64,000 nt of DNA from contig JARUPZ010000024.1 in NCBI GenBank assembly GCA_031213475.1, forward strand, positions 2,143,403 to 2,207,402, in the 5' to 3' direction. Every line of letters starts with the position of its first letter. Positions within the stretch are counted from its first letter, which is position 1. A program made the position numbers and the translations under genes. Shown in pieces: positions 1 to 11,390 of the stretch. This DNA comes from Nereocystis luetkeana. Taxonomy: Eukaryota; Sar; Phaeophyceae; Laminariales; Laminariaceae. The notes beneath the pieces are model-generated. The model saw nothing but the letters and a program-made list of their open reading frames with translations. It made no database searches and had not been told where the DNA came from.

Positions 1-1049
1 AAAGCCCGGTAATTACCTGGGTTCAGGCACTGGGTTCGTATTTGTAGTACTTTCTTGGGAGGTTGATCTTACGTGGAAAACCTGGAGTTTTTTCCAGAGA
101 GGCACGAGCTTTGTGCTCAGTCTCTCCGCGTGCATGAAAGGAATAAAGCTGCTCTTCTTCTATCTCTAAGCGAACAACACACGCGGGTACCGACGAGTAC
201 CGACTTAATAGGCAACCTGTCCAGGGGGATACAAAGTGTCCCGCCCGTTGATCTTAACATGGTGTTGACTATACATATATATATATATAGGTAAGAGGTA
301 CGTCTACTATTTGTATGAGCGCAGGAGGATCGTCACAAAAAACAACAAACTGACGAAACAGAACACCATTCATCCTGTCCGGAAATGTAAGAATCACTTT
401 ATAATTGCTGTGAATGTTCAAACGGTCGTTACATTTCCGAACATATATTAGCACCCTGTGCATAGTATGATCAGTACCAGGTACAGCACCACAGGTATGA
501 TGTGTACCTGGTACGCAACATAGATGCCACGGTTCACGGTGGTGGTACATTTTACAGCAGCAGGCAGTAGTAGCATGCATGACATATCGCTGTGAACATG
601 ATCCACAGCAGTGCCCATCGCCTCGTCATCACCCTCCTCGCCTGCTTGGTCGTTGAAGAAACGCGAGCTGCGTACTCGCACTCGTATCTCGGAGGTTTCG
701 TGGTTCGATGTTCCCACACTATCGAGCCGAGATTCTTCCGCTTTGTCCCGACAGAAATGCCCCACACGGAAGGAAGAAGGGCCCCACTGTTTTTCACCAC
801 TGTTTCTAATCTCGCCGCATTTTTCTGTTTTCGACACCTTCAAGCCGGACCAGGCCACAAGGTCCCACACCGGACCACACCCACGCCGCACGAGCCATAG
901 AGAGGCCTGGCGTCCCGTCCGCTGCAAGGACTCCCCACCCGCCAAGACCCACTGACGTCCTGTCCGCACCTCTCTCTCCGACTCCCGTGGCTGGTGCTCT
1001 TGTCTCGAGGAGCTATACCAACACAGTATTTACGAGTACGTAGGGCGAG
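1..1049. other. 5' flank of the SAT gene, no gene seen
   Basis: No convincing coding exon was found here. The stretch holds two TACCWGGTA palindromes (475-483 and 505-513), a short TA run near 270-290 and overlapping open frames without recognisable motifs. An in-frame TAG at 1041-1043 closes the frame just before the SAT ATG. The promoter of the SAT gene should lie here, but no clear core element was identified. Confidence 0.5.
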
Positions 1050-1224
1050 ATGGAATATCAGCAGATCATGATGTGGGTCGTTGCACTGGGATTCACTGCG
1101 ACAGGACTCTTCCCGTTGGTGTACCACCTCCCTCGATGTTACAGGGCCATCCTCAACGACGCACGCATCATCTCTCGGGACCCCGCCCTCCAGAGTAACT
1201 TCGAGGTCCTCTATGCCTACCCAG
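1050..1224 (+). CDS. SAT: SAT exon 1 (residues 1-58)
   Basis: ATG at 1050, preceded in frame by TAG at 1041. It encodes a hydrophobic start, then the family's N-terminal segment ending [10 protein letters not shown]. The exon ends with one base of a Gly codon at donor G|GTGGGT (1225). The following 3.9-kb intron was recognised because exon 2 continues the family alignment without a gap (YPG then [11 protein letters not shown]). Confidence 0.85.
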
Positions 1225-4200
1225 GTGGGTGTCGAGCGTAGAGACTTCTCCTTGGGAACAACGCGGTCATGTTGTCCGCGGCGTGGGATTGCGTGGCTCT
1301 TGTTCTCGATAGGTTTGAACAAGCAAAAATAGACTCGGCCCGATTTTCCACGTCGCCTCTCGTTTTCTTCTCGCGAAGCTACTTTGCACCTGGTACAAAA
1401 TACAGCATGCAGGATCCGTGTATATGCGATTATCCTAATAGAAGAGCAGGGCATGCTGCTGTTTGCTGTCGATCGCGGCCGGAAGGGCTCTCGTCGCTCG
1501 TAACGGCGAGGCCCTCGATGACAAGCGCAAACTGACCCTTGCCGTGCTTGTGGCGCGCTTTACTGCAGATGTTTCGTTTGTGGCAACTCGCAGAGTGCTC
1601 GGTGGGGCGTTGTGACGTACCAGGTACCAGGTACCAGGTATCATATTGACCCACCACCGCGTTGCCTGCACGTTACTTACAGCAGTAGTATTAATGTAAT
1701 ACCTGGTAGTTACCAGGAATGATCGCTTGCTTCGCAAGAGGATGCTCGAAATTGCACGAGTCTACTGCCGTTGCAGTCTACTGTAAGCCTACTGCTGTAC
1801 TGTTCCAGACTACTCGTACAGGTATGATACCTACCTGGCACGGCACATATTTTGAGTCTGTATTCCCCAAGACCTCACAGCAAGTAGGCTATCCGCTGTA
1901 CCAGTAGTATACCAGGGTACATGCGAACGAGCACGGTGCATATCGACGCATCTGTCCCGAAATTTGAGGATTTTTTTGTGTTGCATATTAATGTACCAGA
2001 TAACACTCGAAATAAAACTCTGCTGCTGCTCTTGGGTGTTGTGGGACGATTTTTCGAGTCGATTTTCTCCGGAACAACTGAGAGAGGGGGATGAAATATT
2101 TCGATTTCCCATCCGAGACAGACGCATCGTGTTTCGAAATGTCTGCCTCGTGCGGATGGATGGATTGGATGTTGTTCGCGTCTGAAACAGGCCACGATCT
2201 ATCTATGTACAGTTAGATAATCTAGATCCTAACTTGCCGTTGTGAGATTTTTGTGCAGGATCCGTACAGAGTACATATCCAACCCGGGAAGTCCGCCCTA
2301 TAGATTGTGGCCAGGTTCATGTAGGCTCCCACCAGGAAACATGAGCTACTTGTATTAATATTACGGGGGACCATAGTGTGAAGTGTCCGTGACCTGGACG
2401 ACGTCTAATGTGAAGGTGCTACCTGCTGAGCTATAGGGGTAAACGACCGATCGAATACCCAGCCCAGGGTAGGCCTTATAACAATACCAGGTACCTGGTA
2501 GTCAATAGGACCTGCGGTACGCTAAAAAAACTAAATATTTCCCTCTTTTTACCAACCATGTTTGGTCCTACCAGGTATTTACCATGATCCCCCGTTATAG
2601 CGTATACCTGGTAGATGATACAAAGCGGATGATGATTAATATCTTCCCTAAAGATCTTAGTTTTATTGAGAGGTAACCGACGACCTGTCCAAGATCTGAA
2701 TGTGTTCACAACACGTTAGTCTGTTTTCTACAAGCAGCACGTACGAGTACACAATGTATTTTACTGTACTAAGTCTCCTGTAGGCGGCTGTAAGTAGACT
2801 GTAGGATAGACTGGATGGTGCAGTGAGAGGTACTGCTACCATCAGGTTTAGTAGCCTACAGCAGCGGTACATGTCTGCTGTCGTCCTGCAAACGTCAATC
2901 TACTGCCTTATAGCCTACGCAGACTACTGCTTGAAATCTACTGCTGTATACGACAGGATGCAAGACAAACTCTTGTTTTTTTCCCGGCTATTATACGACG
3001 AGTACAGTAGTAGTAGATAAACGCCTCTAGACCTCAAGGGGACTGCACTCCCGTTGTGAGGATAAACTACTAAGAATTAGAGTTACAGTAGATTTTAGTT
3101 TTTCTGTGTGGCAGTGCACTATTCATAAGAAAAATAGTTACCTGCACATTTACTACGACAGGCGAGAAGAGTGCGTCATGCAACATGCACGTACGACGTA
3201 CGGTGATATCGTAGTTGCAGCATGATATCTTGTGTTTCGCGCTACAGAACCAAAAATTTGTTGACTGTCTGGAAATTTGTAACTGCGCCGACGTTTCTGA
3301 CGCAAACGATTGTTTTTGTGTGCATGGTACAAAGTGCGTACGCATCTATAATATGTCCGAGGGGAGTAAACCACATACTCGACATCCTCAACCAAGTGTC
3401 GAGAGTTTTTTTCCGCCACTTAAGCCGCCGCCCCTCTGCGTCACGCGCGGTCATACTTCTTTTAGGCCCACGTAGAGCGCCACAAAAAAAAAAAAAACAC
3501 CCTGTTATTTATAGACCTGGTATATATACGCTGAATTCCCAGCAAAAGAGCCCTGTCATGGAAGGTTTGTGGGCGCTGGCTTGCTGATACCTTTCGCCGC
3601 CAATAGGCGTCCACGTCACCTGTCGTCATTTTCTTGGGGACCTACTACATTGTACCCGTCTGTGGACCCCTTGTTCCGTTTCACAAGCACACAGGCTGGG
3701 TTCTGCCAATGCGCTACCGATAAGTTTGTCATCGACAACAACAACAACAACAACCAAAGAGTTTGACGTAAAAAAAGTAGATTTCTGGGCGCTAATGATA
3801 GGTTATTCGCTTCCAAAACTCATCCTCATTTTTTTTCCCCCATCCGAAGCCTCCAAGACAGTTGGTCAGAGGTTTGTGGCGGCTGGTCTCGTATGCCGCC
3901 GGCAGTCGCCCTCGTGACATTGAAACGTCATTCCATGCCATTTGTCGTTTGCTTCTGGGCGCTGGTTCGATTTGCGGCCAATAAACATCCTCACCAGGTT
4001 GGACGCAATTCCTGCCATTTATGCCATGCCGTTATTCATAAATAGGTTTCTCAGGGCTTGGAAAAGTTTTTTTGTGGCAACCGCCAGATAACATCCCCGT
4101 CACGTTTGAACGCCGTGCAATTGTCGTCATCTATTTATCTATTTCTGGGCGCTCTACCCTTTTAGCACTGCAGTCCCGTATTGGGGACAACTTACTTTTA

Positions 4201-7200
4201 AATTTGACTGGTGTTTCCGCGCATAAACGGGATTGCAATTCTAAAGCGGTTGAAACCCTCTTTTAGCCGTCCATAATATTACGGGGGATCATATTACGGG
4301 GGGCCATAGTTAACAGGACCAAATATTGTTAGTAAAAATGGTTAAACATATAGGTTTTTATGTGTACCATAGGTCCTGTTAACTATGGTCCCCCGTAATA
4401 GTAAACAGGACCAAATATTGTTCGTCAAAATAGTTAAAACATATACTCCGGAGTAGGTGTTTGTGTGTACTGTAGGTCCTGTTAACTATGGTCCCCCGTA
4501 ATAGTCCTCGTCACGTCATGCCGCTGTCATCTGTTGTTCGCCATATTTTACATTTCTGGAATGCTTTTAAGCGTTTTGCCGCCAGCATGCATCCTCTGGT
4601 CATGTTGAACGTCATACCGTCGTTGCCCCAGTATTTTTAGTAGCAGTAGCAGTAGTTCCAGAGGGCTTACAAGCGTGAGCGTTTCCCCGCCAACAATCGT
4701 GCACGTTCACGTGACGTAACGCCATGCTATTATCAGGCCTGCGCCAGTGGCCTTATGTCCTTGAAGTGTAAAATATGTTCTTCACGACGTCGTAACCGTA
4801 CTGCGACCGATTTATCCGACGCAGGTTGCAAAGGTGATCGTATTGCAGAAGGGAGTTATTTGAGCATAGTTTTTATTATTATTAATAGTATATATTAATA
4901 GTTGGTTCCCGTTGGTTGTCTGTTTCATGTTTTTCCTTGTTGTGTTCACTTATCGTACCACATCCTTCCCACGTACCTGGTACCTGGTATATTCACTATT
5001 AGTAGGAGCGCTCGAGGCTGTAATATGTTCGTGCTGTACGTCGCCTAACGTGTTTCTGTTCCCCTCCCCCCCTCTTTTTTCTTGTCTTTCCTTCCTGAAT
5101 ATCTGTTTCCTACACGCCGGCAGGCTTCTGGGCGCTCTTCTGGTACCGGTTAAGCCACTCTCTCCTCCACCAGAAAGTTCCCGTCATCTCCGAGATCGTG
5201 CCCAGACTGGCGATGTCCGTTGTGCGGTACGCCACCTCCATCGACATCCACCCCGCGGCGCAGATTTCCGGCGAGGGCATCCTGATCGACCACGGCACGG
5301 GCCTGGTCATCGGAGCGACGGCCGTGGTTGGGGAGGGGGTGACCCTCTACCATGGAGTCACTCTCGGAAACTCGGGCAGAAAGGTGGGTTTTTTTTCCGT
5401 GTATTCGTACGAGTATATATATATTAATGTATATATAATATATATATACCTGGTATATCGAGTATATGTACTACGAGTACTGTATACATCTAGACAGCAG
5501 TACGACCAGGTAGCAATTGTTCGCGAGGGACCATAGTAAATAGGACCGATGGTATACACAGAAACCTATATATTTACCTATTTTTTTCTCTCACAATATT
5601 TGGTCCTATTTACTATGGTCCCCCATAGTAGACGCGAGTCGAGGGGGGAAGGAAGGGCTTGAGTATTTACTCGCGATGACGCTGCAAAGGCACAAACCAT
5701 AGTGGGGGGGGGGGGGGGAGAGCCTGGGCCGTGTCGACCCCCGGATCTGAGTTGCGACTAATAATATTACGGGGGACCGTAGTAAATAGGACCTACGGTA
5801 GACGCAAAAACCTATCCTGCATGGCCGTAGTGGTCTGACCGTAGGCACTCGCTTCCCTATGAAGGAGGAAGGGGGAGATATTTTCGGCTTGGTGTTGAAG
5901 TGGGTATTCGGTGAAAACCCCTGTAGCAGTAGTCCAGGGGGCCATTTCCAGCATTCAGTCTGTACGTTGCTACTCCTATGCCTCATCTGCTCGTTTGAAA
6001 CCTTAAATAAGTTGTTAGGCCAACCATCCTTATGGTGGTGAGGTGTTGGGATAACATTGTTATGCTGGTGAGATGTTGGGGCGACATCCTCATTCTCGTG
6101 TGATGTTAGGCTAACGTCCTTATTCTGGTGAGATGCTGGCTAACATACTGATTCTGGTGACCCGAGAAGGGAGTAAATTTCTGCTAGTTTCCTGTAGACG
6201 GCGAGCGCCTATGATGGGCTAAATAGGCTTCTCACTTTTGTATTTATTTAATTTTCTAGGCTAGATTTCTTACCAAAGTATGTTTTTCTTAGTTTCTTAT
6301 ATGTGTATTTTTTTCAAATTTCTAAGCTAGGCTTGTTACTAAAGTATCTTTTCTCACTTGCTGTGTATCTGTATCTTCGATGTAGGTGCCGGCGGGAGAG
6401 AAGAGGCACCCAACCATCGGCGACCGAGTCGTTATCGGCGCTGGCGCCAAAATCCTGGGAGACATCGTCATCGGGGACGATGTCCTGGTCGGAGCTAACT
6501 CGGTTGTGACGAAACCGGTGCCAGCGAACCACACGGCAGTAGGTGAGATAAAGTGGTGGTGGTGGTGGTGGTGGTGGTGGGGGTGGTGGGGGTGTTGCTG
6601 CCACTGCTGCCAACCTGTTCTGCTATCAGTAGAGCTGTGACTTGGCCGACTTGAACGAAGCCGCCCGACTTATAATAAGCCGCTGACTGTTGATACCTGG
6701 TAGTTTATTAGCTGGCTAGGTACATACAGTGTGTATATATATATATCTGACGCTTTTATTGGACGTGCGTTTTCTTGTTTTCAAGATCGAAAAACGACTC
6801 CTGTAAGTTGGTTGGCGTACTCCCTCCGCCAGCCAATCATCAGCTAGCTCCAGCCAACTCCAAGCCCCAGCTATCAGCTCGTATACTGGATACCGGGGGA
6901 CGTGTCACCGCCGTCTGTAGTTCCTTCTGTAGCTCTACCTCCTTGTGTCCAATCCCACCCCCCCGCTTCAACAGCGTTATGTAAACTGCCGCACCGTTCC
7001 TGAACCCTCTCAATACCGCACGGTTGGCGACTCACGAACCCCTCCCCCCTCCCCTTAACTACCATTGGTCAGGCGTTCCAGCGAGAGTGCTCTGCCACGG
7101 TGCCGCCACCGGCAAGGACTTCGCCGGGGCGGCCATCTGCGAGCTGCACAAACGCCTCCAGAAGGTGGAGAAGGAGGCGGAGGAGACCACCCGCCGACCG

Positions 7201-8157
7201 GCGGTTCCCGCTGCCACCGCTGCCGCTGCCACCAACACCGCCACCGCCACCATCTCCGCCCAGACCCCCACCACTGCCGTCGCCACCGCGACCACCACTG
7301 TTCCTGCTTTTCCTGCTGCTGCTGCTGCTGCTGCTGCGCCTGTTGCTATTGCAACTGCCCCTACTACCGTTTCTGGTCTCGCTTCTTCTACTGCTGTTAC
7401 TGCTACAGTTTCTGGCCCTGTTTCTTCTCCTGCCGTGTGGACGGCGGCGGTCGCGGCGGCGTCGCCCCCGCGAGGACAGGGGTCAGCTGCCCCCGCTCCC
7501 GGAGGGGTGTTCTTCGCCGAGGAGCTGCTGCGCTTCGGGAGCGTTCCGCCGGGATTTGCGCTCGCAAAGGCTTCCGCGAGGGGGGTGGCGGCTGCACCAG
7601 CGCCGGCGGCAGCGGCGGTCGCCGCGGCAGCCGCTGCGACGGCGGCGGAACCGACCGAAGTGCAACCGTTTTCGACCAATGTGAAACCGTTTTCGGTGCC
7701 GTCGACGACGACGAATGTGAAACCGTTTTTGACGACGACGGAGACAAATTTGAAACCGTTTTCGACGACGACAACGACGAATGTGAAACCGTTTTCGACG
7801 ACGACGGCAAAGGTGAAACCGTTTTTGACGACGACGGAGACAAATGTGAAACCGTTTTCGACGACGACAACGACGAATGTGAAACCGTTTTCGACGACGA
7901 CGGCAAAGGTGAAACCGTTTTCGACGACGAAAGTGAAACCATCGTCGGCGACGGCGGATGCGAAACCAGTTTTGACGGCGGTGACGAATGTATTGAAAAC
8001 GTCGTCGTTGCCGGCTTTCGTACGTTCCGGTGGCGGAAGAGGCGTATTGAGAGAAAAGGGAGAGCGGGGAGAAGGCCGGTTCGGTGGTGACGACGACGGC
8101 AGAAGCAACAGCATTCGAGACATAATGTACAGCCTCAGGGTTCTCGGGGAGGAATAA
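1050..8157 (+). CDS. SAT: Serine O-acetyltransferase (CysE/SAT), spliced from 4 exons
   Basis: Makes O-acetylserine from L-serine and acetyl-CoA, the committed step of cysteine synthesis. The exons are 1050-1224, 5124-5383, 6386-6542 and 7073-8157. They sum to 1677 nt, 558 codons plus TAA, with matching phases at all three GT-AG junctions. Residues 25-95 give the helical N-terminal part typical of short bacterial CysE (DPA...FEV, then RLSHSL). From about residue 98 the left-handed beta-helix follows, with IDIHPAA, the catalytic-type IDHGTG (D114/H115), [15 protein letters not shown] (H153), GAGAKILGD and GVPARV. A hydrophobic stretch at residues 7-24 could be a membrane anchor or targeting segment (inference). 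After about residue 235 comes some 320 residues of low-complexity sequence not found in the family. The enzyme assignment is firm; the C-terminal extent is less sure. Confidence 0.93.
2390..2485 (-). repeat. SINE family S2 fragment
   Basis: Shares CTGAGCTATAGGGGTAAACG and ACCCAGCCCAGGGTA with the longer copies at 10625-10990. It directly follows a broken M1 end at 2364-2380. Confidence 0.55.
4157..4252. mobile_element. MITE-like element, family M2
   Basis: Imperfect inverted repeat beginning CTTTTAGCACTGCAGTCCCG and ending in CGGGATTGCAATTCTAAAG. The same element occurs near 11303, 27030, 43298, 46980, 49366 and 62605, each about 90-100 bp. No coding capacity. Confidence 0.6.
4292..4502. mobile_element. 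Two adjacent M1 MITEs
   Basis: Family M1 is about 105-117 bp, with terminal inverted repeats of about 30 bases: TATTACGGGGGACCATAGT at one end and its complement at the other. The centre is AT-rich. Here one complete copy (4292-4400) is followed directly by a second (4401-4502) that shares the TAATA junction. A stray M1 end lies at 4277-4290. Confidence 0.85.
5124..5383 (+). CDS. SAT: SAT exon 2 (residues 59-145)
   Basis: Acceptor CCGGCAG at 5117-5123 and donor AAG|GTGGGT at 5384. Encodes the first hexapeptide-repeat coils, including HPAAQISG, the DHGTG active-site loop and [10 protein letters not shown]. The intron before it contains degenerate copies of this exon's 5' end (see 3555-4720). 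Confidence 0.95.
5524..5627. mobile_element. M1 MITE copy
   Basis: Inverted-repeat ends GGGACCATAGTAAATAGGACC and its complement around an AT-rich centre. It lies in SAT intron 2. A half copy of the same family follows at 5765-5815, showing that broken copies persist. Confidence 0.8.
5637..5757 (+). repeat. Fragment of SINE family S1
   Basis: Shares GCGAGTCGA, then CTCGCGATGA, a G-tract and CGGATCTGAGTTGCGACTA with the longer copies at 33285-33400 and 34285-34440. The tRNA-like head is missing, so this is a partial copy. Confidence 0.5.
5990..6170. repeat. About 38-bp tandem repeat, 4 degenerate units
   Basis: Units of the form CTGGTGAGATGTTGGG followed by (C)GACATCCTTATT are repeated in SAT intron 2. 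Each unit carries a GGTGAG donor-like string. No function is evident. Confidence 0.6.
6386..6542 (+). CDS. SAT: SAT exon 3 (residues 146-197)
   Basis: Acceptor GATGTAG just before 6386, donor GTGAGA at 6543. Encodes the second half of the beta-helix: [20 protein letters not shown], then the [16 protein letters not shown] coils and [13 protein letters not shown] microsatellite follows the donor directly. Confidence 0.95.
6552..6590. repeat. GGT microsatellite
   Basis: A run of GGT with a few G interruptions, directly after the donor of SAT exon 3. Confidence 0.9.
7073..8157 (+). CDS. SAT: SAT exon 4: end of catalytic domain plus low-complexity tail
   Basis: Acceptor TTGGTCAG ending 7072. It opens with [10 protein letters not shown], which closes the CysE domain, then a charged helix ([15 protein letters not shown]). 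The remaining 320 or so residues are Ala/Thr/Pro-rich. They include a block (about 7670-7960) of alternating [11 protein letters not shown]- and [10 protein letters not shown]-like units. The stop is TAA at 8155-8157. All frames are open across this GC-rich stretch, so translation of the tail follows only from frame continuity. An unrecognised donor could remove it. Confidence 0.7.
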
Positions 8158-8179
8158 TACGAGGGGGAGAGGGGGGGGG

Positions 8180-8295
8180 GGGGGGGGTTACTCAATAGGA
8201 GAGATGCACTCGATCTCATGTATGGCCGTAGTCGTATGACCATAGACCCTCGCATCCCTACAATGCCGGGACGGGGGGGGGGGGGGGGGGGCGGT
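8180..8295 (-). repeat. Family F repeat ending in homopolymer G/C
   Basis: A conserved segment (GAGATGCACTCGATCTCATG, then ATGGCCGTAGTCGTATGACC and CCTCGCATCCCTACAATG) lies between two G-tracts. Related copies are at 14750-15062, 15100-15357, 18100-18410, 20320-20645, 36020-36125 and 39945-40135. Read on the - strand, each copy has a poly-C tail after a TACTC box. Confidence 0.7.
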
Positions 8296-8867
8296 TGTAC
8301 GGGGGAGCGGAGAGCGTGAAGGAAAATTGTGCGCGGGAGGGAAGGGGAGGGCGCTCTTGTATAGGGAGGAGGGGAGCGCGAAGACCAGTTGTGCGCGGGG
8401 GGAGAAGGGGCGCTTTCGTATGGGGGCGGGGGGGTAACGCGAAGGGAACTTGTGCGCGGTGGCTCTTTCTCCCTGAGCGAGAAAGGGGGTGTACGCGAAG
8501 TGGCTCTTTGAATTTTGATTATTACACAACAGCACCCGCTGTTAATAGTAAGTATTTCGTAGTCTAGAGCGCTATGTAATATGTCAACTGTTGGTTTTTT
8601 AGTTTCTTACATCCAATGTAGCCGTCGGGTAGACTGGTTGGAGCGGTGCGTTCTACTTTATAATACGTTCTGCTGGTCTTGCTATTAGTACATGAGAAAA
8701 CCGTGACGGTTGGTTTTCTGAGTCTTTTGTGTACACGCCCGAATAGGAACCGTTCGGGCGCGTCTCTGTCGGCGACAAGGGTAACTTGTAGGCAATAAAA
8801 CCACAGCGCGTGGTTGATTGAGATGTCGGTGAGGCTAAAGGACGGCGCGATGTAATGCAATTAGTGA

Positions 8868-8968
8868 TGGGGTATCGAATCGAGAAATTGAGAATAATTG
8901 ATATATCGAGATGTCGAATTTCGATGTATCGTGTCGGGCTTCGATATTATATCGTTCGATATCCCATC
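8868..8968. repeat. TCGATA-rich quasi-palindromic DNA
   Basis: Alternating ATCGA/TCGAT words (GATATATCGAGATGTCGAA and similar) form an imperfect palindrome. The same sequence type recurs at 32225-32790, 40130-40600 and 41355-41485. Confidence 0.5.
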
Positions 8969-9632
8969 ACTATTTGCATGCAATGGGAAGCGGTGCGATG
9001 CATAGTATGCTCGCCATTTTGTGATGGTGGTGATGTGGCTTACTTACAGTATGCATTGCTTCAAGTTTTGCGTCTGCCTGCTCGACTTCTCGTGATACCT
9101 GGTATATAGTATGTGCTATCACGGCAAGGCCAATATTTAGTCACTTGAGGTCAGCGGCTTTGGTTTTTGGTTTCAGTTCATGGTGAGTTGTTCGTTTGGT
9201 TTCGGTTTTGTTTGGTTTGATTTTGAATTGGGTTTCGATATCCTTTGATGTCGGGTGGTTTGGTTTGTGGTGTGATTTGAGTTGATTTTGGTTTGGTTTT
9301 AGTGGCCGAGATATTCTCGTGACTTTTTGCTTTGCGGAGGATACATTGTTCTTCCAAGGTCGAACGTAAGTTTATTTGTCTTTGGCACATTTTGAGTGTA
9401 GTGACGAGTTTTTACTTATGCGCCCTCCTCGATGGGAGATGCCAGCGACTTTTGCTTACTACGCGTTGGGTTTCCGCCTTATAGAGGCATGCTCGCGGTT
9501 GTTTTTTCTGAATTGTTGTGGAGTGAGTGGGTGACGGCGAGCTCCGGGCCCGGGACCGTGTACGCTTTTACCATAAAGTTATTATATTGTTTAAAAAAAA
9601 AAAAATGTTCAAGCTGCAATCAATGCCCATGG

Positions 9633-9747
9633 TATTACGGGGGACCATAGTTAATAGGACCTATGGTATACATAAAAACCTACCAGGTATATATTTAACT
9701 ATTTTTACTAACAATATTGGTCCTATTAACTACTGTCACCCGTAATA
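9633..9747. mobile_element. M1 MITE copy
   Basis: Ends TATTACGGGGGACCATAGTT and the complementary CACCCGTAATA. A TACCAGGTA word lies inside the otherwise conserved AT-rich centre, unlike other copies. Confidence 0.85.
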
Positions 9748-10446
9748 GACCTTTTTCCGTCCCAGCCTTCCTGTCTGACGCCTCAGAATAGCAGATAGCT
9801 ATGAATCGGTACAATAATAAAAAAACACATGCACACACGCTTTTTTTCATGTCATCGCGAGTCAGCGAAAATCGATGGGATCGACGACCAGCGAACCATA
9901 GTAATGCGCGATAGATATAAGGATCGGGGGGGGGGGGGGGGCAAAGAGACGCCGGTGACCGCGGCGTGTCTAGAAAAAAGAAACTTTGAGGGTTAAAAAA
10001 AACCTGAAAAGCGACCGACCAAACGAAAAATCGAAAAACGTAACTTTCGAAATTTACCACGGACGGTGTCCTTGATGCTTGCTCAGCTTCCCGACGCCAC
10101 ACGCATGTAATTTATGGTGGTGGCACGGACCTGAGAGGCTTCTCCCTCCAACCTCTTGAGGCTTCAGGGGCTAAAATGACGATGCACATTGAGGATTATG
10201 GCAACGGCCACTGCTTGCTGTGTGTGTGATCGGGGGGGGGTGATGCAAACTAACTGGGTGTCCGAGTTAGAATGCGAAAAGGATTCCTTCGTTTTTTGGA
10301 TATATCCCTTTAGGTGGAATTCTCCAACCGCAGAATTACGAGCGAGGGCAGCTGCCGCTTCCTGCAGCACCGCTGCAGTGCACGCTGGTACGAAATACAG
10401 GACGTCCCAGTTTCGAGCAAGAATCCCTCGTAGTTCGACCACCTAC

Positions 10447-10555
10447 TATTACGGGGGACCATAGTAAATGGGATCAAATATGGTTAGTAAAAATAGGGAA
10501 ATATAGAGGTTTTTGTGTGTACCGTAGGTCCTATTTACTATGGTCCCACGTAATA
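10447..10555. mobile_element. M1 MITE copy
   Basis: Complete copy with both inverted ends (TATTACGGGGGACCATAGT ... CCCACGTAATA) and the GTTAGTAAAAATAG centre typical of the family. Confidence 0.87.
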
Positions 10556-10624
10556 CGACGACCAAGCTCGACGGACTCGTCACGGATTGAGACGCGAGCG
10601 GAGGAGGATTAAGGTAGGTGCGAA

Positions 10625-10990
10625 ACAAGGGCCCCTGTGAAGGTGCGCTACCTACTGAGCTATAGGGGTAAACAATCGATCGATTACCCAGCCCAAGGTA
10701 ATCCTTAGAACACTCTCCCCCCCTCTGAACGGCGGGGTCTTTGGGGCGTCGGAACCGTATACGCCCGTACGCTGACCTACCCGCTTCGTTTCATTACCTG
10801 GGGATCCAGGGAGAGGTGCTTTTTGTTTGAGGTGTGCACGCGCAAGCGCTTCTGTAAAAGAAGCGTTCGAAGTGAGATTCGAACCCGTGACCTGGGCGAC
10901 GTCAAATGTGAAGGTGTTACCTACTGAGCTATAGGGGTAAAACATCGATCGATTACCCAGCCCAGGGTGATCCTTTTGTAACACCCCCCT
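10625..10990 (-). repeat. SINE family S2 (tRNA-derived), two tRNA-like heads
   Basis: On the - strand, a polymerase III A box (TATAGCTCAGTAGG) and a B box (GGGTTCGAATCTC) are spaced as in a tRNA, at about 10874-10938. A second head without a B box lies at 10635-10700. The body matches 22015-22375 in the opposite orientation and 2390-2485 in part. The acceptor stem does not pair convincingly, so this is a retroposon rather than a tRNA gene. Confidence 0.65.
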
Positions 10991-11302
10991 CCGTATCCCC
11001 ACCGTCTGCGTCGAAAGCGGCGTTGGTTAGGTCACGTGCGAGGGACAAAGGTCGCTGAAAAAATCAACAAGCACACCTTTTGGCACAGACGTACATACAG
11101 CAGGGAAAGTGAAAGAACAGCCCGTCAAAACAAAAAAGGCCACGCTCTGACCGAACGTTCTGAGTAGTTGTTTTTGCACCTGCCTCCAGGCCCGACCACT
11201 AGATACGTGTTTTTTTTTTTAATTCAAACTTTTTTTCTTCACTCCTCACAATATAGGGTACAGGGTACCAGGGAGAACGTCTTGATACGTCTGTATACTT
11301 TC

Positions 11303-11390
11303 CAAGACTGCAGTTCCGTTTTCGGGCAAAAATGCTTAGAATATGACTGGTTTGTCCCCCAAAACGGGACTGACTGCAGTTTGACCTATT
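11303..11390. mobile_element. M2 MITE-like copy
   Basis: GACTGCAGTTCCGTTTTCGG at one end and CAAAACGGGACTGACTGCAG at the other, as in the other M2 copies. Confidence 0.55.

Larger units (their letters stand above)
3555..4720 (+). repeat. Degenerate tandem copies of the SAT exon-2 boundary in intron 1
   Basis: The start of exon 2 (CTTCTGGGCGCT) recurs upstream as TTGTGGGCGCT (3567), TTCTGGGCGCT (about 3783), TTGTGGCGGCT (3871), CTTCTGGGCGCT (about 3951), TTCTGGGCGCT (4142) and TTCTGGAATGCT (4553). Most are followed 30-60 bases later by a related CGCC(A)...CCTC...GTCAT segment. Several are preceded by T-rich sequence. None keeps a long open frame, so they are decayed duplicates rather than alternative exons. 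Tandem copying is inferred. Confidence 0.6.

Noticed and set aside
7059-8255. 398-codon antisense frame and 341-codon alternative + frame over SAT exon 4
   Set aside because: All frames are open in this GC-rich, TAA-poor repeat region. Only the frame continuing from the SAT exons has homology support.
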